This document shows, one piece after another, positions 53,571 to 64,000 of a stretch of 64,000 nucleotides of DNA; position 1 is the stretch's first letter, and the number at the start of each line of letters is the position of its first letter. Location of the stretch: assembly GCF_000002985.6 (NCBI RefSeq), contig NC_003282.8, positions 3,224,001 through 3,288,000 of the forward strand, read 5' to 3'. A program made the position numbers and the translations under genes. The stretch is from Caenorhabditis elegans. Its lineage: Eukaryota; Nematoda; Chromadorea; Rhabditida; Rhabditidae. A model generated the notes under the pieces. That model searched no databases and had not been told where the DNA came from. It worked only from the letters and a program-made list of their open reading frames with translations.

Positions 53571-53811
53571 TTAGCACCGGGGGTTCCCTATGTGTCATAA
53601 GATGTGGCATAACAAAGGGAGGGGTAACTTTTTTGCAACACTTGGATGATTGGTGTATCATTCATTTGGCGGGCTGGTGACCACACGGAACACCTGTGCA
53701 AATGCCGCAAAGGTTTTTTCGTTCGGTTATTCTAAAGAGCGAGATGACGTCCCGCAGTGAACCTTCTCCCCCTCCTGCACTGACCAAGAAAAAGTCAAAG
53801 TAATGAGATGA

Positions 53812-53830
53812 GGGGGGGGGGGGGGGGGGG
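53812..53830. repeat. 19-nt poly-G tract
   Basis: GATGA followed by 19 G then TATGATC; potential G-quadruplex on the plus strand. Confidence 0.9.
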
Positions 53831-55299
53831 TATGATCTGTTTGACGAGCTATAGCATATCAACTTACATGAATTCGATTGACCTCTATACTTTGGACGGG
53901 GGTATTAATATCATTTATAAACAAATCTATGAGTAGTGGATTATACCATCAGACGTAGAAATATGATATGTGGGCTTGCCTACGTGCCTGCCTACCGCCT
54001 ATAGGTACGGCAGAAGGTAACTTTGAAGACATAAATGTGCCTACGCACGAACCTTATTTTCAAAAAAAATGGAACATTTCAGTTTTACAACTAGCTGTCA
54101 GCAAATTGCGTCAGTATTTTTTTTCAGCAGTTGGCACCTTTCTCCAGAACTTCGTCAGTTGTAGCTAGGAGTATGACAGTCGAAAATTTAAAACTTGCTC
54201 CAGAAGTTTGGCAATTTTTTGCAAAAGTTTACGATAATTCCCCAGATACCTAACTAACGTTAAAAGTTTGACAGCTGTCTTCAAATGCTCGCCAACTTTT
54301 TTCCGAAGTTTGACAGAAATTCGCCAGCGTTTTCCAAAGTGACAGATTTTTTCAGTTGCTTATCGACTTGCTCCAAAACTTTTCTAGCATTCTGCTGCAC
54401 TTTATCTGGATATTCACCGTTTTTTTTTCAAGATTCCACAAATCCACATCTCCCATACCTATAAATTCCTAATTTATTTTCCCACTGCTCCCATGTTGAG
54501 TGACACTTCAAGGTGGTCTCCATTCGTTTCTAACCTCGAAACTTTCTCTCCACCGTTCCCCAACTTGATTTATGCACTTCGCACCACAAAAAAATCAGGT
54601 CACCAGAATAGGATGGCGCCAGCTAATTGTTCGGAATGCGTTGAAAATTTGAAAATTTGAAAAAACCCCATATCGGTTTTTGCGGGCAGAAATACGCAAC
54701 ACCATCCCTTTAATTGCCAACAAAACACTTTGTCGAGAGATTTGATACGACTCTAATTGGACATCCCAGAGAGATAGCACGGGAGTAGGAGAGACGCAGA
54801 GTATCGATAAAGAAGCCGCCCAGTGTAGTGTTTATACGCCAATACGCCACCGATACGTCACGTCCTTGAACCGGAGAGGGTGGCTCTCATCAAAAGAAAC
54901 TAAAAGTCTTGGCACCCTCTTCAGAAGCTCACAATTCCCTTTTTTCCAATTTCTTCATGGGGGTCTCCATCCATAAGAAACTGTAAGTTTTCCGTTCAAG
55001 GTCCATTACGCAAGAGTGTACAACTCAAACATTACGTAAGAGAAGCAACCTCCTGCGCAACAAAAGTTTGAGTGATGGGGTTTCGTGGGTCCGGGTGACA
55101 CAATTGTCGCACTTCCGTTAATTCGGTTGATTGACAATTGTGTTTTACGGGAAATCGAAGGACATCTTGTACTTGCGTTTATTGTCATAAGGTTATTGGA
55201 GATGTAGGTTGATGGATTTGGAAATTGGAAAATTGGAAATCGCGAGTTAGAAGATTTGATGCTTAGAAAATTATTGGGGGAAGCAGAAAGACTGTAAAT

Positions 55300-55649
55300 C
55301 AGGGGTGTGCGGCAAATTTGCCGAATTTGCCGAATTTGCCGTTTGCCGAGCTCGGCGAAAATGTGACAGTACAATTTTGACTAAAACTGTTGATTTTTTC
55401 GCCAAAAATTTAGTAAAATGACAACAAATTGAGTTATTTTGATGTTTAAGCAGACACACCTAACTTGTTCAGAAACCAGAGGTGTGTTAAGAATTCAGTA
55501 GTTTTGGTGCTCCAAAAAATATCAAAAAATATATAATTTTTCCGAGTTTGTTAAGCACGGCGAATTTGCCGTGCTCGGCAAATATTGAAAAAATAGATTT
55601 GCCGAATTTGCCGAGCTCGGCAAATTTTGAGATTTGCCGCACACCCCTG
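55300..55649. mobile_element. hAT-like non-autonomous element with 8-bp target duplication
   Basis: Inverted termini CAGGGGTGTGCGGCAAAT and ATTTGCCGCACACCCCTG; flanks CTGTAAAT (55292-55299) and CTGTAGAT (55650-55657) match at 7 of 8 positions. Terminal CAGGGGTG plus an 8-bp duplication is the hAT superfamily pattern. Interior shared with 2816-3404. Confidence 0.8.
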
Positions 55650-56602
55650 CTGTAGATGAAAGTTTACAAATTTTTGGAGAAAGATGCCAGTCATCTAGAG
55701 AAAGCTTTGCGAACTGCAGCAGAAAGTTGTCAAGTTCCTTGAGAATGGTGTCAAACTTTTGGGGAAAACTGTCAATCTTCTGGAAAAATGCTCTCGACAT
55801 TTGGCTCTAGCTTCTTGCCCAAGTTTGACCCAAAAAATATTAACTTGGATCAGAAGTTGGCAAAACTTGGGCAAAAGTTGAGCAAGACTTTGGCCCAACT
55901 CTTGCCAAACTTTGGCCCAAACTTTTCTTGTTTCGTTTCGAACTTAGATAGCAGTTTGTCAAGAGTTGGGTGAAATTTGGGTTAAACTATGGTGCAGCCT
56001 GAATCCAAGTTTTGCCAAAGTCTTGCCAAACGTTTGCCCAATTTTAGCCAGCTTCTGATCCAAGGTCATATATTTGGGCCAAACTTGGGCAAGAAGCTAG
56101 AGCCAAATGCCGAGCTGTAAAATTTTTGGCAAAACCTTTCGAACTTCTGAAGAGCTAATAAATTGTCGGCTAAATCTGACCTAGTATTCAAAAAAGCTGA
56201 GAAACTTCTGGAGAAAGTTGGCAAACTGCTTGAAAAACCTGGTGAACTGCAGCAGAAAATTGGCAAATTTTTGGGGAACCTGCACAGTATTGGTGGCCCC
56301 GTAATTAAATTTTTTAAATTTTCTTCAATAAAAATTTGATATACCCAACTCCAATTAAAAAGGGCCACCTGCTAGCAAAAAACACGGGGTAACTATAACA
56401 CCTTACCGATAACACCAACAAAAAAAAACATTTGAATCTTCCAACTATCTTCTTATCAACCTACTGGGGACCGACAAAAGGAATGCGTAATGGTGAACAA
56501 GAAGTCGGCAAACAAGAAGTTTGAATGTATAAGTGATGAGACAGGAAGAAAATGATAGGAGAAAAACACAAGAAATAGGGTAGTGGAGAAAAATTTGAAT
56601 TC

Positions 56603-56920
56603 GAGGTGGAGTAGCGCCAGTGGGGATTTTGTTTAAATACACTTACAATAATCCAAAACGACCGTTTATCAAAATAAAACACTCCAGAAAATTTTAGATT
56701 TTTTATAATTTCCGGTCAAAGTATTGGCAAATTAAAAAAAAACATTTGAAAAATATAAGCTTTTGAGGAAAAAAACAATTTTTTTGGTCGACTTCCAAAA
56801 TTATGAGTAGCAATAACTGAGTAATTGTAACTATTTGACAGTAAATAAAACAATTTTCCAAATATGTTTGAAAAGTTTTTTTTTTTCATTTTGGCACAAT
56901 AGGAGTAGTTTCCACCATTA
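56603..56920. repeat. GGTGGAGTAGCGCCAGTGG-family copy 3
   Basis: Left end AGGTGGAGTAGCGCCAGTGG intact; interior TTATAATTTCCGGTCAAAG; right end AGTAGTTTCCACCATTAA. Confidence 0.65.
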
Positions 56921-57460
56921 AAGTCGGAAAAAAGTTTGAAGTTATGAGCATTAGAATTATTTTTAGATTTTTGTTAGACATTGGAACAAGACAGTTTAAG
57001 CGCCCTTCCGAACACTTTTTTGATTTTTTTTTGAATTTTTTTCTTTTAGAGAGTTAGTGAGAAAAATTAGAAAGAATTCGTGAACACAATTTTCAGACAA
57101 TTTTTTTTTCAAAAATCTACAAAAATTTCAATTACTTTTCCAGATTTTTTAGAGTTCTCTCCGCTCAATATAACAAATTTTCCCACACCTCCTGCTCAAA
57201 ACGCTCAAAATTCTGCCAAAACTCATTATATCCGTTTTAGCCCTCAAAATTCTGTCACTTATTGTTACCGGTTGTTCTCACATATCTGCCAACTAAATTT
57301 GCACTTTATTCTCAACATGTGCCGCACATTTTTTTTTTGAATTTTTGTTATTCTGGGAAGTCGGTAAGGTCAGCAAACATAGGGAATCGGAGGGAACAAT
57401 TATTAGTGTAAAGTTGGTAATTGGGGTGCCCAAATAGATAGTGATGATTCAGTAGGTGAG

Positions 57461-57888
57461 GTACATTCTCTATTAGAGCGGCATGCCGCACTAATTTCCG
57501 GGCCCTTCGCGACGTGCGCTCTATTAGAGACTGCCGCACACTAATTTTCGATAACTGATTTTCATGTTGAAGTTACTACTTTTGAGAGTAGTAACCTCAA
57601 AATTTCCTTATAAAACCTCATATTTTATGGGAAAATTCATGGAAATTGTGTAATTTTGCCTCACAAAGACACTAAAATTCAATATTTAAATGAAAATTTA
57701 TGAATTCATTCAAGAATGAACAAAAATATCTTCGAAGAAATCGAATAATTGAGGTGGCTCTCGCACCCAAAAAAAGGGGTGCCGCACTAATAGAGACTGC
57801 CGCTCTAATTTTCGAAGAGCCAGTTAGGGAGCCGCTTTAATAGATACGTCGTACTATTAGATACGCCGCTCTAATAGAGAATATACGG
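57461..57888. repeat. TIR element with ATTCTCTATTAGAGCGGC ends
   Basis: GTACATTCTCTATTAGAGCG at the left and CGCTCTAATAGAGAATATAC at the right are inverted repeats; internal subrepeats of CTCTATTAGAGACTGCCG and GCCGCACTAAT. About 430 bp, no ORF. Confidence 0.7.
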
Positions 57889-58345
57889 TAAAATTCAAAA
57901 TTGTTCACTGTTTTCAGATAAAAAAATTGCTATATCTCTAAATTTAAAAAAGTTTGTAAAAAGTGTCAAAAATTTTTCACCAACTTGGAGTTTTCAAAAA
58001 AATAAAATTCATAATTGGAAAATGATTTTTAAATAGGTAAAAAAAACAACAAAAAATTGGCGGTAGAGGAGCTCTTTGAACTGGGAAAAGCTTCACTAGT
58101 ATTCAGAAAATGTGAACTTTGAAGGCCTGATTAATAAGGCCTAATTTGAAGGCCTAATTTTTCCTGATTTGACCTGATTTGGCCGGTTTTGGCCTGATAA
58201 AAAAATGTAGGCGAACAAAACGTTTTTTTAAAAGAAAGTCGATATCAGATTTATTTTTTTTTTTCTCGAAAATCTAAACTTCCCAAATTTAATCGTTCTT
58301 TAAGCTCTCCCTCCAACTCCCCTGATCCCCTTACGAGGTAAACAT

Positions 58346-58702
58346 CAGGGGTGGGCAGCAATTGCCGTAAATTGCCGGTCTGCCGATTTGCCGTTTGCCG
58401 GAAATCAGATTTGCCAGAAATATTTAGAGGGAGTTCTTATAAGACGGAAACACTTAAAACGGTGTCTTTTTGAATTTTTTCTTCCGTTTTTTAGTTATTT
58501 TCATAGAATTAGCTTACTTTTTAAAATAGATGTAGGAACATTCATAGAATGCGTACAATTTTACCATTTGAAGTTGAAATTCTGAAATTTCCAAAAAAAA
58601 ATGTGCAAACTCACAGTTTTGCCGATTTGCCGGAAATTTTCAATTCCGGCAATTTGCCGGTTTGCTGATTTGCCGGAAAAATTTGTTTGCCACCCACCCC
58701 TG
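58346..58702. mobile_element. hAT-like element, CAGGGGTGGGCAGCAA family, most complete copy
   Basis: Left end CAGGGGTGGGCAGCAATTGC, right end TTTGCCACCCACCCCTG. Flanking 8-mers GTAAACAT and GCACAGAT agree at 5 of 8 positions, a decayed duplication at best. Interior core ATTTTCATAGAATTAGC and GAATGCGTACAATTTTACC defines the five diverged copies in the kinase region. Confidence 0.7.
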
Positions 58703-58792
58703 GCACAGATCTCGTGGATTTACAGTTACAGGGGTGTACGGTAGATTTTTTTTAACTCTTGCTCATGAAACTTCCAAACACCTGCCCATGTG

Positions 58793-58804
58793 CCCCCCCC
58801 CCCT
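58793..58804. repeat. 12-nt poly-C tract
   Basis: ATGTG followed by 12 C then TTTTCTTGCC, 200 bp downstream of the gcy-23 stop codon. Confidence 0.85.
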
Positions 58805-59008
58805 TTTCTTGCCGGAAGATCAGTTTCTGAGGTGTTAATTGTTGCATATGTAATGTCTTCACACCTGCTCCCTATACCAAAATACTTGTTTATACGATGA
58901 AATAGCCATAGACAATTAAGTAAATGCATTGACGACAAGCCGGGGAAGGGATGAGCCAACAAAATATATATATGTATAAGTAGGAGGACTAATAGTAAGA
59001 AGATTAGT

Positions 59009-62000
59009 CTAGATACCGAGCTGTGAGAAATTTTGTTGTTGCATCTGACTTTCAGATTGTTTTCCGAGCAACCAATACGACGTCACTGGTCCTTTGCCTT
59101 TCGCCTCGACGGTTCCGCGGAGGGTGATTTGGAATTCCGAGTAGTACCTGACACAAAAGTCGCGAGCTTCCTGGCTCATCTGGATCTTCTCCGGCTCACT
59201 AGTAGACTCCATTCTCGAGGCAACATTTACAGTGTCACCGAATAGGCAATAACGAGGTGCGGTAAGACCGACGACTCCCGCCGCGACGGTTCCAGTGTGG
59301 ATGCCAAGGCGGATGCGGAGCTTCACGTTTCGGCGATGAGGGATCTCGTAGGTTTTGAGGAGAAGCATTAGCTCGAGAGCCGTGTTGCAGATGTTTCTGA
59401 TGTGCTCGTTGCCGTTTTCTTCGGGGATTCCAGAGACGATCATGTAGGCGTCCCCGATTGTTTCGACCTGGAAGAAGCAGGGGGTTTTGAAGGTTTAGGT
59501 GACCATTTTTCGCGATTCCATTGACAATCGCCCGCCGGACAAGGGAAAGTCGTGTACTCCACACCGACAAATACATTTAGTTTCACGCCTAAAATCGAGC
59601 CGCGACGCGACGCGCAACGCGCCGTAAATCTACACCAGATATGGCCGAGCCAAAGTGGCCTAGTTCGGCATACTCTTCTAGTGACTTGATTGACAAGCTA
59701 CAGAAAATATCGTTTGCCGCACGTGGAATCAGAAAGTCCTATTTCGCTTTGATCTTCGAAAAACGCGGGAGGTGAGACGCAGGCAGTGATTTCGCATGGT
59801 TAAGAGAGTGCTGACGTCACAGTTTTTTGTGAAAAAATTCCCGCATTTTTTGTAGATCAAGCTGTATTGAAACAGCCGGACGCCACGTCTTGCCGCTCAC
59901 CTAACTAGTAAATTGAACGAGGATTCACAAAAAGGGGAACCGAAGCGGATATGGCAAGATGCAAGCGCCTGTTTTTTCTATAAATAATTGCTAAGCGTGT
60001 AACATCGGAGCATCGTTGTGCCGGTTTTTGGCAGATCCCTTTTTCATAGATTCCCTTTCAGTGGGACCAGATCCCCTCTCAGGGGAGCAAATTTTTTTGA
60101 GCTGTTAAACGGCGCTTATCCCTACTTACCTTATAAGATCCGTGCTTATTAATAGCGTCGTCAAATTTGCTGTAGATACTGTTCAACATGCTCACAACCT
60201 CCAGCGGAGTCGACGAAGAGCAGATTGTTGTGAAGCCCACGATGTCACTGGAATCATACTTTTCATTGATCTATCAAACTTTCCATTTACACACCTGAAC
60301 ATCACCGTAGCCATATCGAATGTCTTTGCCGGCACGGATCTTCCCATTTTCAGCTCATTCGCCACGTATTTGGGTAGAAGTTGTCCGAGAAGTTTGTCGG
60401 CTCGCACATTGGCCTCCTCTAACATTCCAGTTCGTTCGGCTACAAGTTTTTCCAGGTTATTCGCATATTGTTCCATCATACGCATCATCTGGTCGACGAG
60501 GGATCCTTTTCTGAAATCATAATTACTAATGTGTAGAGACAGATTTTTAAGCATTAGCAGCCGACATCGACCAAAGTCCGCGGAATTCTTGTCAGTGGTT
60601 TTTGTGTGGTGTGTTTGTACATATAATGTAAAAAGTTAGTCCTATCCTGATAATACTAAATATAGATTCTCCGTAAAGGTGAGCTAGGAGTCCTACAGTA
60701 CGCCTTAAAATGAATCTGATGGGAAATGAGAAGTTGCGAGACCCTAACGTAAGTTAAGATACAGCGGGAGCACCTAGTGTCAGGCTATCCCAGCACGGTT
60801 TGATCTACAAAAACTGCGGTAATTTTTTAAAACATTCTTAACCATGCAAAATCAGCTGAGAACTCTGCGTCTCTTCTCCCGAATTTTTTGTAGATCAAGC
60901 CGAAATGTGACACTCTGACGCCACGTGCGGGAGGCTAAATCTGAGTAATTGCGACGAATTTGCCAAAATTTTTAAGGAGCGGGAAAATCTTTGTCAAATT
61001 TTTGTAGATGTTTGTCACCTTCACGATTTGCTGTGTACGCTATTCCAGTATTTTTACTCAAAGTATGCGACAAGGTCTTCCAAAGTATGCCCTAGCCATT
61101 AGTTACAAAAATCAAACTCACACTTTCAAGTAGTTCTCCGTATTAAGTCGAACACGACGAATTGATGGTCTCACTTCCGGATTCTCATTCCAACAATCCA
61201 ACAACAACGCCACAAGGTCCGGATGAATTTGTGTTCTATCATGAACAGTAGGTCGGAACGTCTTTGTACCATCCCGAATGTAATCCATCACTTCTGAGAC
61301 ATTTGTTCCATTTGGGAAGGGCAAGGCTCTGAAAAGAATCTCATGCATAACCATTCCAAACGCATAAATATCCCCCATTTGTCGTCTGGCTTGTGATTGT
61401 TTCACCCATGACTGGTCCATTCTTCTCGTTCGGTTCGACTCCTTGTTCTTCAACATTTCCGGCGGCTGGTAGAGCAGACTCGTCTTCTGAGCGGATCCAC
61501 TTTTGTCATCACCTTCCTTCAGGGTTTCCGTTGAGATCAGCCCCAGCTTCTCCCATCGTTCAAGTGGATTAGCAATTCCGTAGTCTGTAAGTTTGATCAT
61601 CCAGTTTCGATCAATAAGACATGACCAAGGAGTAAGGGATCCATGATAGCCAATAATTGAAGAGTGTAGATACTCGAGACCCAATGTGATATCTCGAATG
61701 AAAGCTCCATGAAACTTTGAGTCCAGGGAAACTTCCTGATTGTAGATCATATCCTGAATAGTTCCCCTGGAGCAGAACTTCCATAAGACAACCATCTCCT
61801 CTTTCTCGTTGAACGACATTCCTAGGAAGGGATTCAAATTATCGTGTACCGCCTGTTTCATTTGATTCAACAATTGCAAATCCTGTCGGTTAAAGACAAT
61901 TGGTCTTCTCTGTGGGTACAGATGGAATGAAGCATGGGTGTTGGTTCCGACAACTGCGTGATGCTTCACGAACATGCTCATATTGGACATTTTAGTTTTT

Positions 62001-64000
62001 GAAGAGCCAATCGAGAGCATAGACTTCATCTCATTCTCCTGAATGGTTCTAAAGTCATCTCGGTATATCCTCCAAGGAGTGTTAGCCAGAGCACGATTCT
62101 CGCAGACTCTTGAAAGGATGAAGAAGCAAATGATAAGGAGAATGATCAGAAGTACAATGCATCCTCCGATAATCAATGTGGTGTAGTCGCATTTTTCATT
62201 TCGGAAGCCGCATGCTGGCTCATCTGCTGGTAAGCTTCCATCAATAGACGGCCAGAATCCAGTTGACAGATCTGTAACTTGAAGTTCGTAACATCCATTT
62301 CCAGTTTTTGTTCCGTCGCAATTGGTGAGCATGACTGGCTCCAGCTCACAGACTTTACGAACTGTGTCACTATTCGGGGGAACATAGAATGCCGCATAAA
62401 CCGGTGCTCTTTCCGCAATATCGTCCATCATAACTGTCCCTGAAGTGACGCCGGCATTGGAGACAAGTCCCGGGAATGTGATACGTCTCATGTGATTCCA
62501 AACTTCTTTTCCGTTCAAGTATGAATTCTCGTTTCCGGTTTCATTCATCGTTGCACGGACCGCCAAGGCATACAATCTCAGAGCGTCGTAGAGATGGATG
62601 TAGCCGTAGATGTTTTTCTGAAATTGTGGGAACTTGACCAAAATTATTGATTTTGTTCCGAAAATGTTAGACATAAAATTGAGTTATTTCGAATTTTGTA
62701 CAGGCGGACCACACTGAACTGATTGAAAATTCTGACATGTGCTAAGAAATCAGTAAGCATGGCCACGGGGTTCTGGCTTTCCTCATTGCATTTTTCGCGC
62801 TCCATTGACAATCGCCTGCCGGACAACGCGTGGGAAAGTCGTGTACTCCACACCAAGGGTGTCAATTCCCGTGTCCCGTTTGTCCCGTTGTCCCGTTTTT
62901 GGGGTGTTTTCACGGGAACGGGAATTCCCGTTGTCCCGTTTTTGAAATTTTCACGGGAACGGGAATTCCCGTTGTCCCGTTTTTAAAACTTTCACGGGAA
63001 CGGGACATTTTCCCTCATTTTTTGGATTTTTAAATATCTGTTTAATATTGAAAAAATCGATAAAAATGTTTATAATGCAGTTTTTTTTTTATAATTTGCC
63101 TCGAATACACTAAAATTTACGCCAACTATGCACTCTTTTTTTTTAAACCGCCCAGTTTGTCCCGTTTTTTGAGTGTTTTCAAAAAAACGGGAATTCCCGT
63201 TGTCCCGTTTTTGAAATTTTCACGGGAACGGGAATTCCCGTTGTCCCGTTTTTGAAATTTTTACGGGACATTGACACCCTTGCTCCACACGGGCAAATTC
63301 ATTTAGTTTTACAACTAAAATCGAGCCGCGACGCGACACGCAACGCGCCGTTAACCTAACGTAAATCTAATCGAGCCAAAATGGCCTAGTTCGGCAAACT
63401 CTTACATTTCAATTTATGAGGGAAGCCAGAACCGAGTGTATGGTGCTCTAAACAATATGAAAAAATTATGGAATTTTTCCTTTTCTTTTTTTTCAGCACG
63501 ACAAATTTGCCGAATTTGCCAAGTTTGCCGTGTTGAAAAATTGGCAAATATTGAAAAAAGTGATTTGCCGAATTTACCGAGCTCGGCAAATTTTGAGAAT
63601 AATTTTTCGCCCAGAAAGATGTGACGTCAGAAAGTTTTTAACCACGCGAAATCAGTTGAGATCTCTGCGTCTCAACTCCCGCATTTTTTGTAGAACAACG
63701 TAGATCAAATCGAAATGGTACACTCTGACACCGCGTGATTATTATGAATCCAGTTGCGGCATGACCCGTGGACTCCGTTCAATTTAATTTTATTAATTCA
63801 TGAGAATGCCTACTTTCTGGCGCGAAACGAGCGGCAGCAGAGAGAGCGTGCGGCAAAGAGAGATTTAGGTACCTTCGCTACGAGATATTCCCGCGCCAAA
63901 ACGGTAAGCATTCTCATGATCTCATGGTTCCTTAATTACCGCAAATTAATTTCTTACCATTTCCAAGTCATCAGTCGAGTATCCACTCGCCTCCAATCTT
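59009..64000 (-). CDS. gcy-23: receptor-type guanylyl cyclase (5' end outside window)
   Basis: Transmembrane cyclase producing cGMP; gcy-23 is one of three thermosensory AFD-neuron cyclases (with gcy-8 and gcy-18). Minus-strand exons: 64000-63958 (incomplete), 62617-61122, 60510-60295, 60247-60130, 59467-59009; 776 residues in frame. Order: end of the extracellular domain (Cys-rich: [20 protein letters not shown]), membrane segment [20 protein letters not shown], kinase-homology domain, dimerisation helix ([16 protein letters not shown]), cyclase domain, short Gln-rich tail ending SQLGI. The kinase domain is a pseudokinase (YHGSLTP for HRD, TDYG for DFG). The cyclase has both metal Asp (FSDIVGF, TIGDAYM), the guanine-specifying Glu and Cys ([16 protein letters not shown]) and NVASRMES, so it should be active. 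Symbol recalled as T26C12.4. Confidence 0.95.
59504..59682. repeat. TTCTGGCTTCCCTC-family fragment, copy 3
   Basis: Interior only (CGATTCCATTGACAATCGCC to CCTAGTTCGGCATACTC), both termini missing; in the last intron of gcy-23, directly upstream of the exon ending at 59467. Confidence 0.7.
59720..59888. repeat. CELE2-like MITE in a gcy-23 intron
   Basis: CACGTGGAATCAGAAAGTCC to AAACAGCCGGACGCCACGTC. Confidence 0.75.
60771..60927. repeat. CELE2-like MITE in a gcy-23 intron
   Basis: CACCTAGTGTCAGGCTATCC to GACACTCTGACGCCACGTG; left half shortened. Confidence 0.75.
62771..63431. repeat. TTCTGGCTTCCCTC-family TIR element, copy 4, interrupted
   Basis: TTCTGGCTTTCCTCATTGC to GAGGGAAGCCAGAA with the 429-bp insert 62854-63282 in the middle; in the gcy-23 intron upstream of the 62617 exon. 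Confidence 0.8.
62854..63282. mobile_element. hAT-like element nested in the TTCTGGC-family element, perfect 8-bp duplication
   Basis: Inverted ends CAAGGGTGTCAAT and ATTGACACCCTTG, flanked by CTCCACAC on both sides (62846-62853 and 63283-63290). Uninterrupted copies at 4497 and 35599 read CTCCACACGGACAAATAC once at this place. The interior is a set of palindromic CACGGGAACGGGAATTCCCG and TTGTCCCGTTTTTG words; no transposase. Confidence 0.9.
63493..63603. repeat. CGGCAAA-type fragment
   Basis: CACGACAAATTTGCCGAATT and ACCGAGCTCGGCAAATTTTG around ATATTGAAAAAAGTG, as in the 55300 element; no termini. Confidence 0.55.
63616..63738. repeat. CELE2-like MITE, right part only
   Basis: AAAGATGTGACGTCAG to ACACTCTGACACCGCGTG, joined directly to the CGGCAAA fragment before it. 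Confidence 0.7.

Larger units (their letters stand above)
49395..59008. other. 9.6-kb gene-poor spacer between the RING-GTPase gene and gcy-23
   Basis: Contains the upstream region of the RING-GTPase gene and the downstream region of gcy-23. I find no exon chain with coding potential. It holds CELE2-like copies, a 190-bp satellite, GTAGGCA clusters, a G tract, hAT-like copies and a TTTGGCAAA-rich degenerate field (54180-54420, 55660-56290), listed separately where defined. Confidence 0.6.

Noticed and set aside
62723..63033. Two plus-strand ORFs rich in PVVPF-type repeats
   Set aside because: Translations of the CGGGAATTCCCG transposon interior.

Overview
The window is nuclear DNA of a Caenorhabditis nematode, almost certainly C. 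elegans chromosome IV. The evidence is: short exons bounded by TTTTCAG acceptors and GTAAGT/GTGAGT donors, A/T-rich introns with phased A and T runs, many palindromic MITEs of C. elegans type, and a gene set I recognise from memory as the Y67D8A–T26C12 interval (a phosphorylase kinase beta subunit, dmd-9, the ILVBL-like gene T26C12.1, and gcy-23). No database was consulted; cosmid-style names are recall.

Layout. 1–28600 (+): the 3' 15 coding exons of a phosphorylase b kinase beta subunit whose start lies left of the window. The exons join in frame for 1083 codons but occupy only about 3.3 kb; the rest is intron packed with repeats, enhancer- or promoter-like islands and very long hairpins. 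29277–30462 (-): dmd-9, a DM-domain transcription factor, tail-to-tail with the kinase gene. 30463–34920: intergenic, with a 46-unit CA repeat, MITE copies and a GTAGGCA-rich cluster. 34921–39468 (+): T26C12.1, a membrane-anchored ThDP enzyme of the ILVBL/2-hydroxyacyl-CoA lyase 2 type. 39778–41372 (-): an unrecognised secreted or membrane protein of 240 residues. 42143–43675 (-): a C-type lectin-like protein with a Pro/Thr stalk. 44825–45010 (+): a probable small basic protein or terminal exon. 45527–49394 (-): a RING finger fused to a degenerate Ras-like GTPase. 49395–59008: long gene-poor spacer with satellites and MITEs. 59009–64000 (-): the 3' part of gcy-23, a receptor guanylyl cyclase; its extracellular N-terminal exons lie right of the window.

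The genes do not form an operon or a single pathway; they are ordinary, independently regulated metazoan genes. The unusual content is in the non-coding part: nested transposons with readable target-site duplications, a 0.5-kb hairpin built of spaced CTTTTACTACG units, two satellites of about 175 and 190 bp, recurrent palindromes close to splice donors of the kinase gene, and a TATA-containing GC-rich promoter-like island inside one intron. Among proteins, the RING–GTPase fusion, the 240-residue orphan and the 61-codon ORF are the least familiar.
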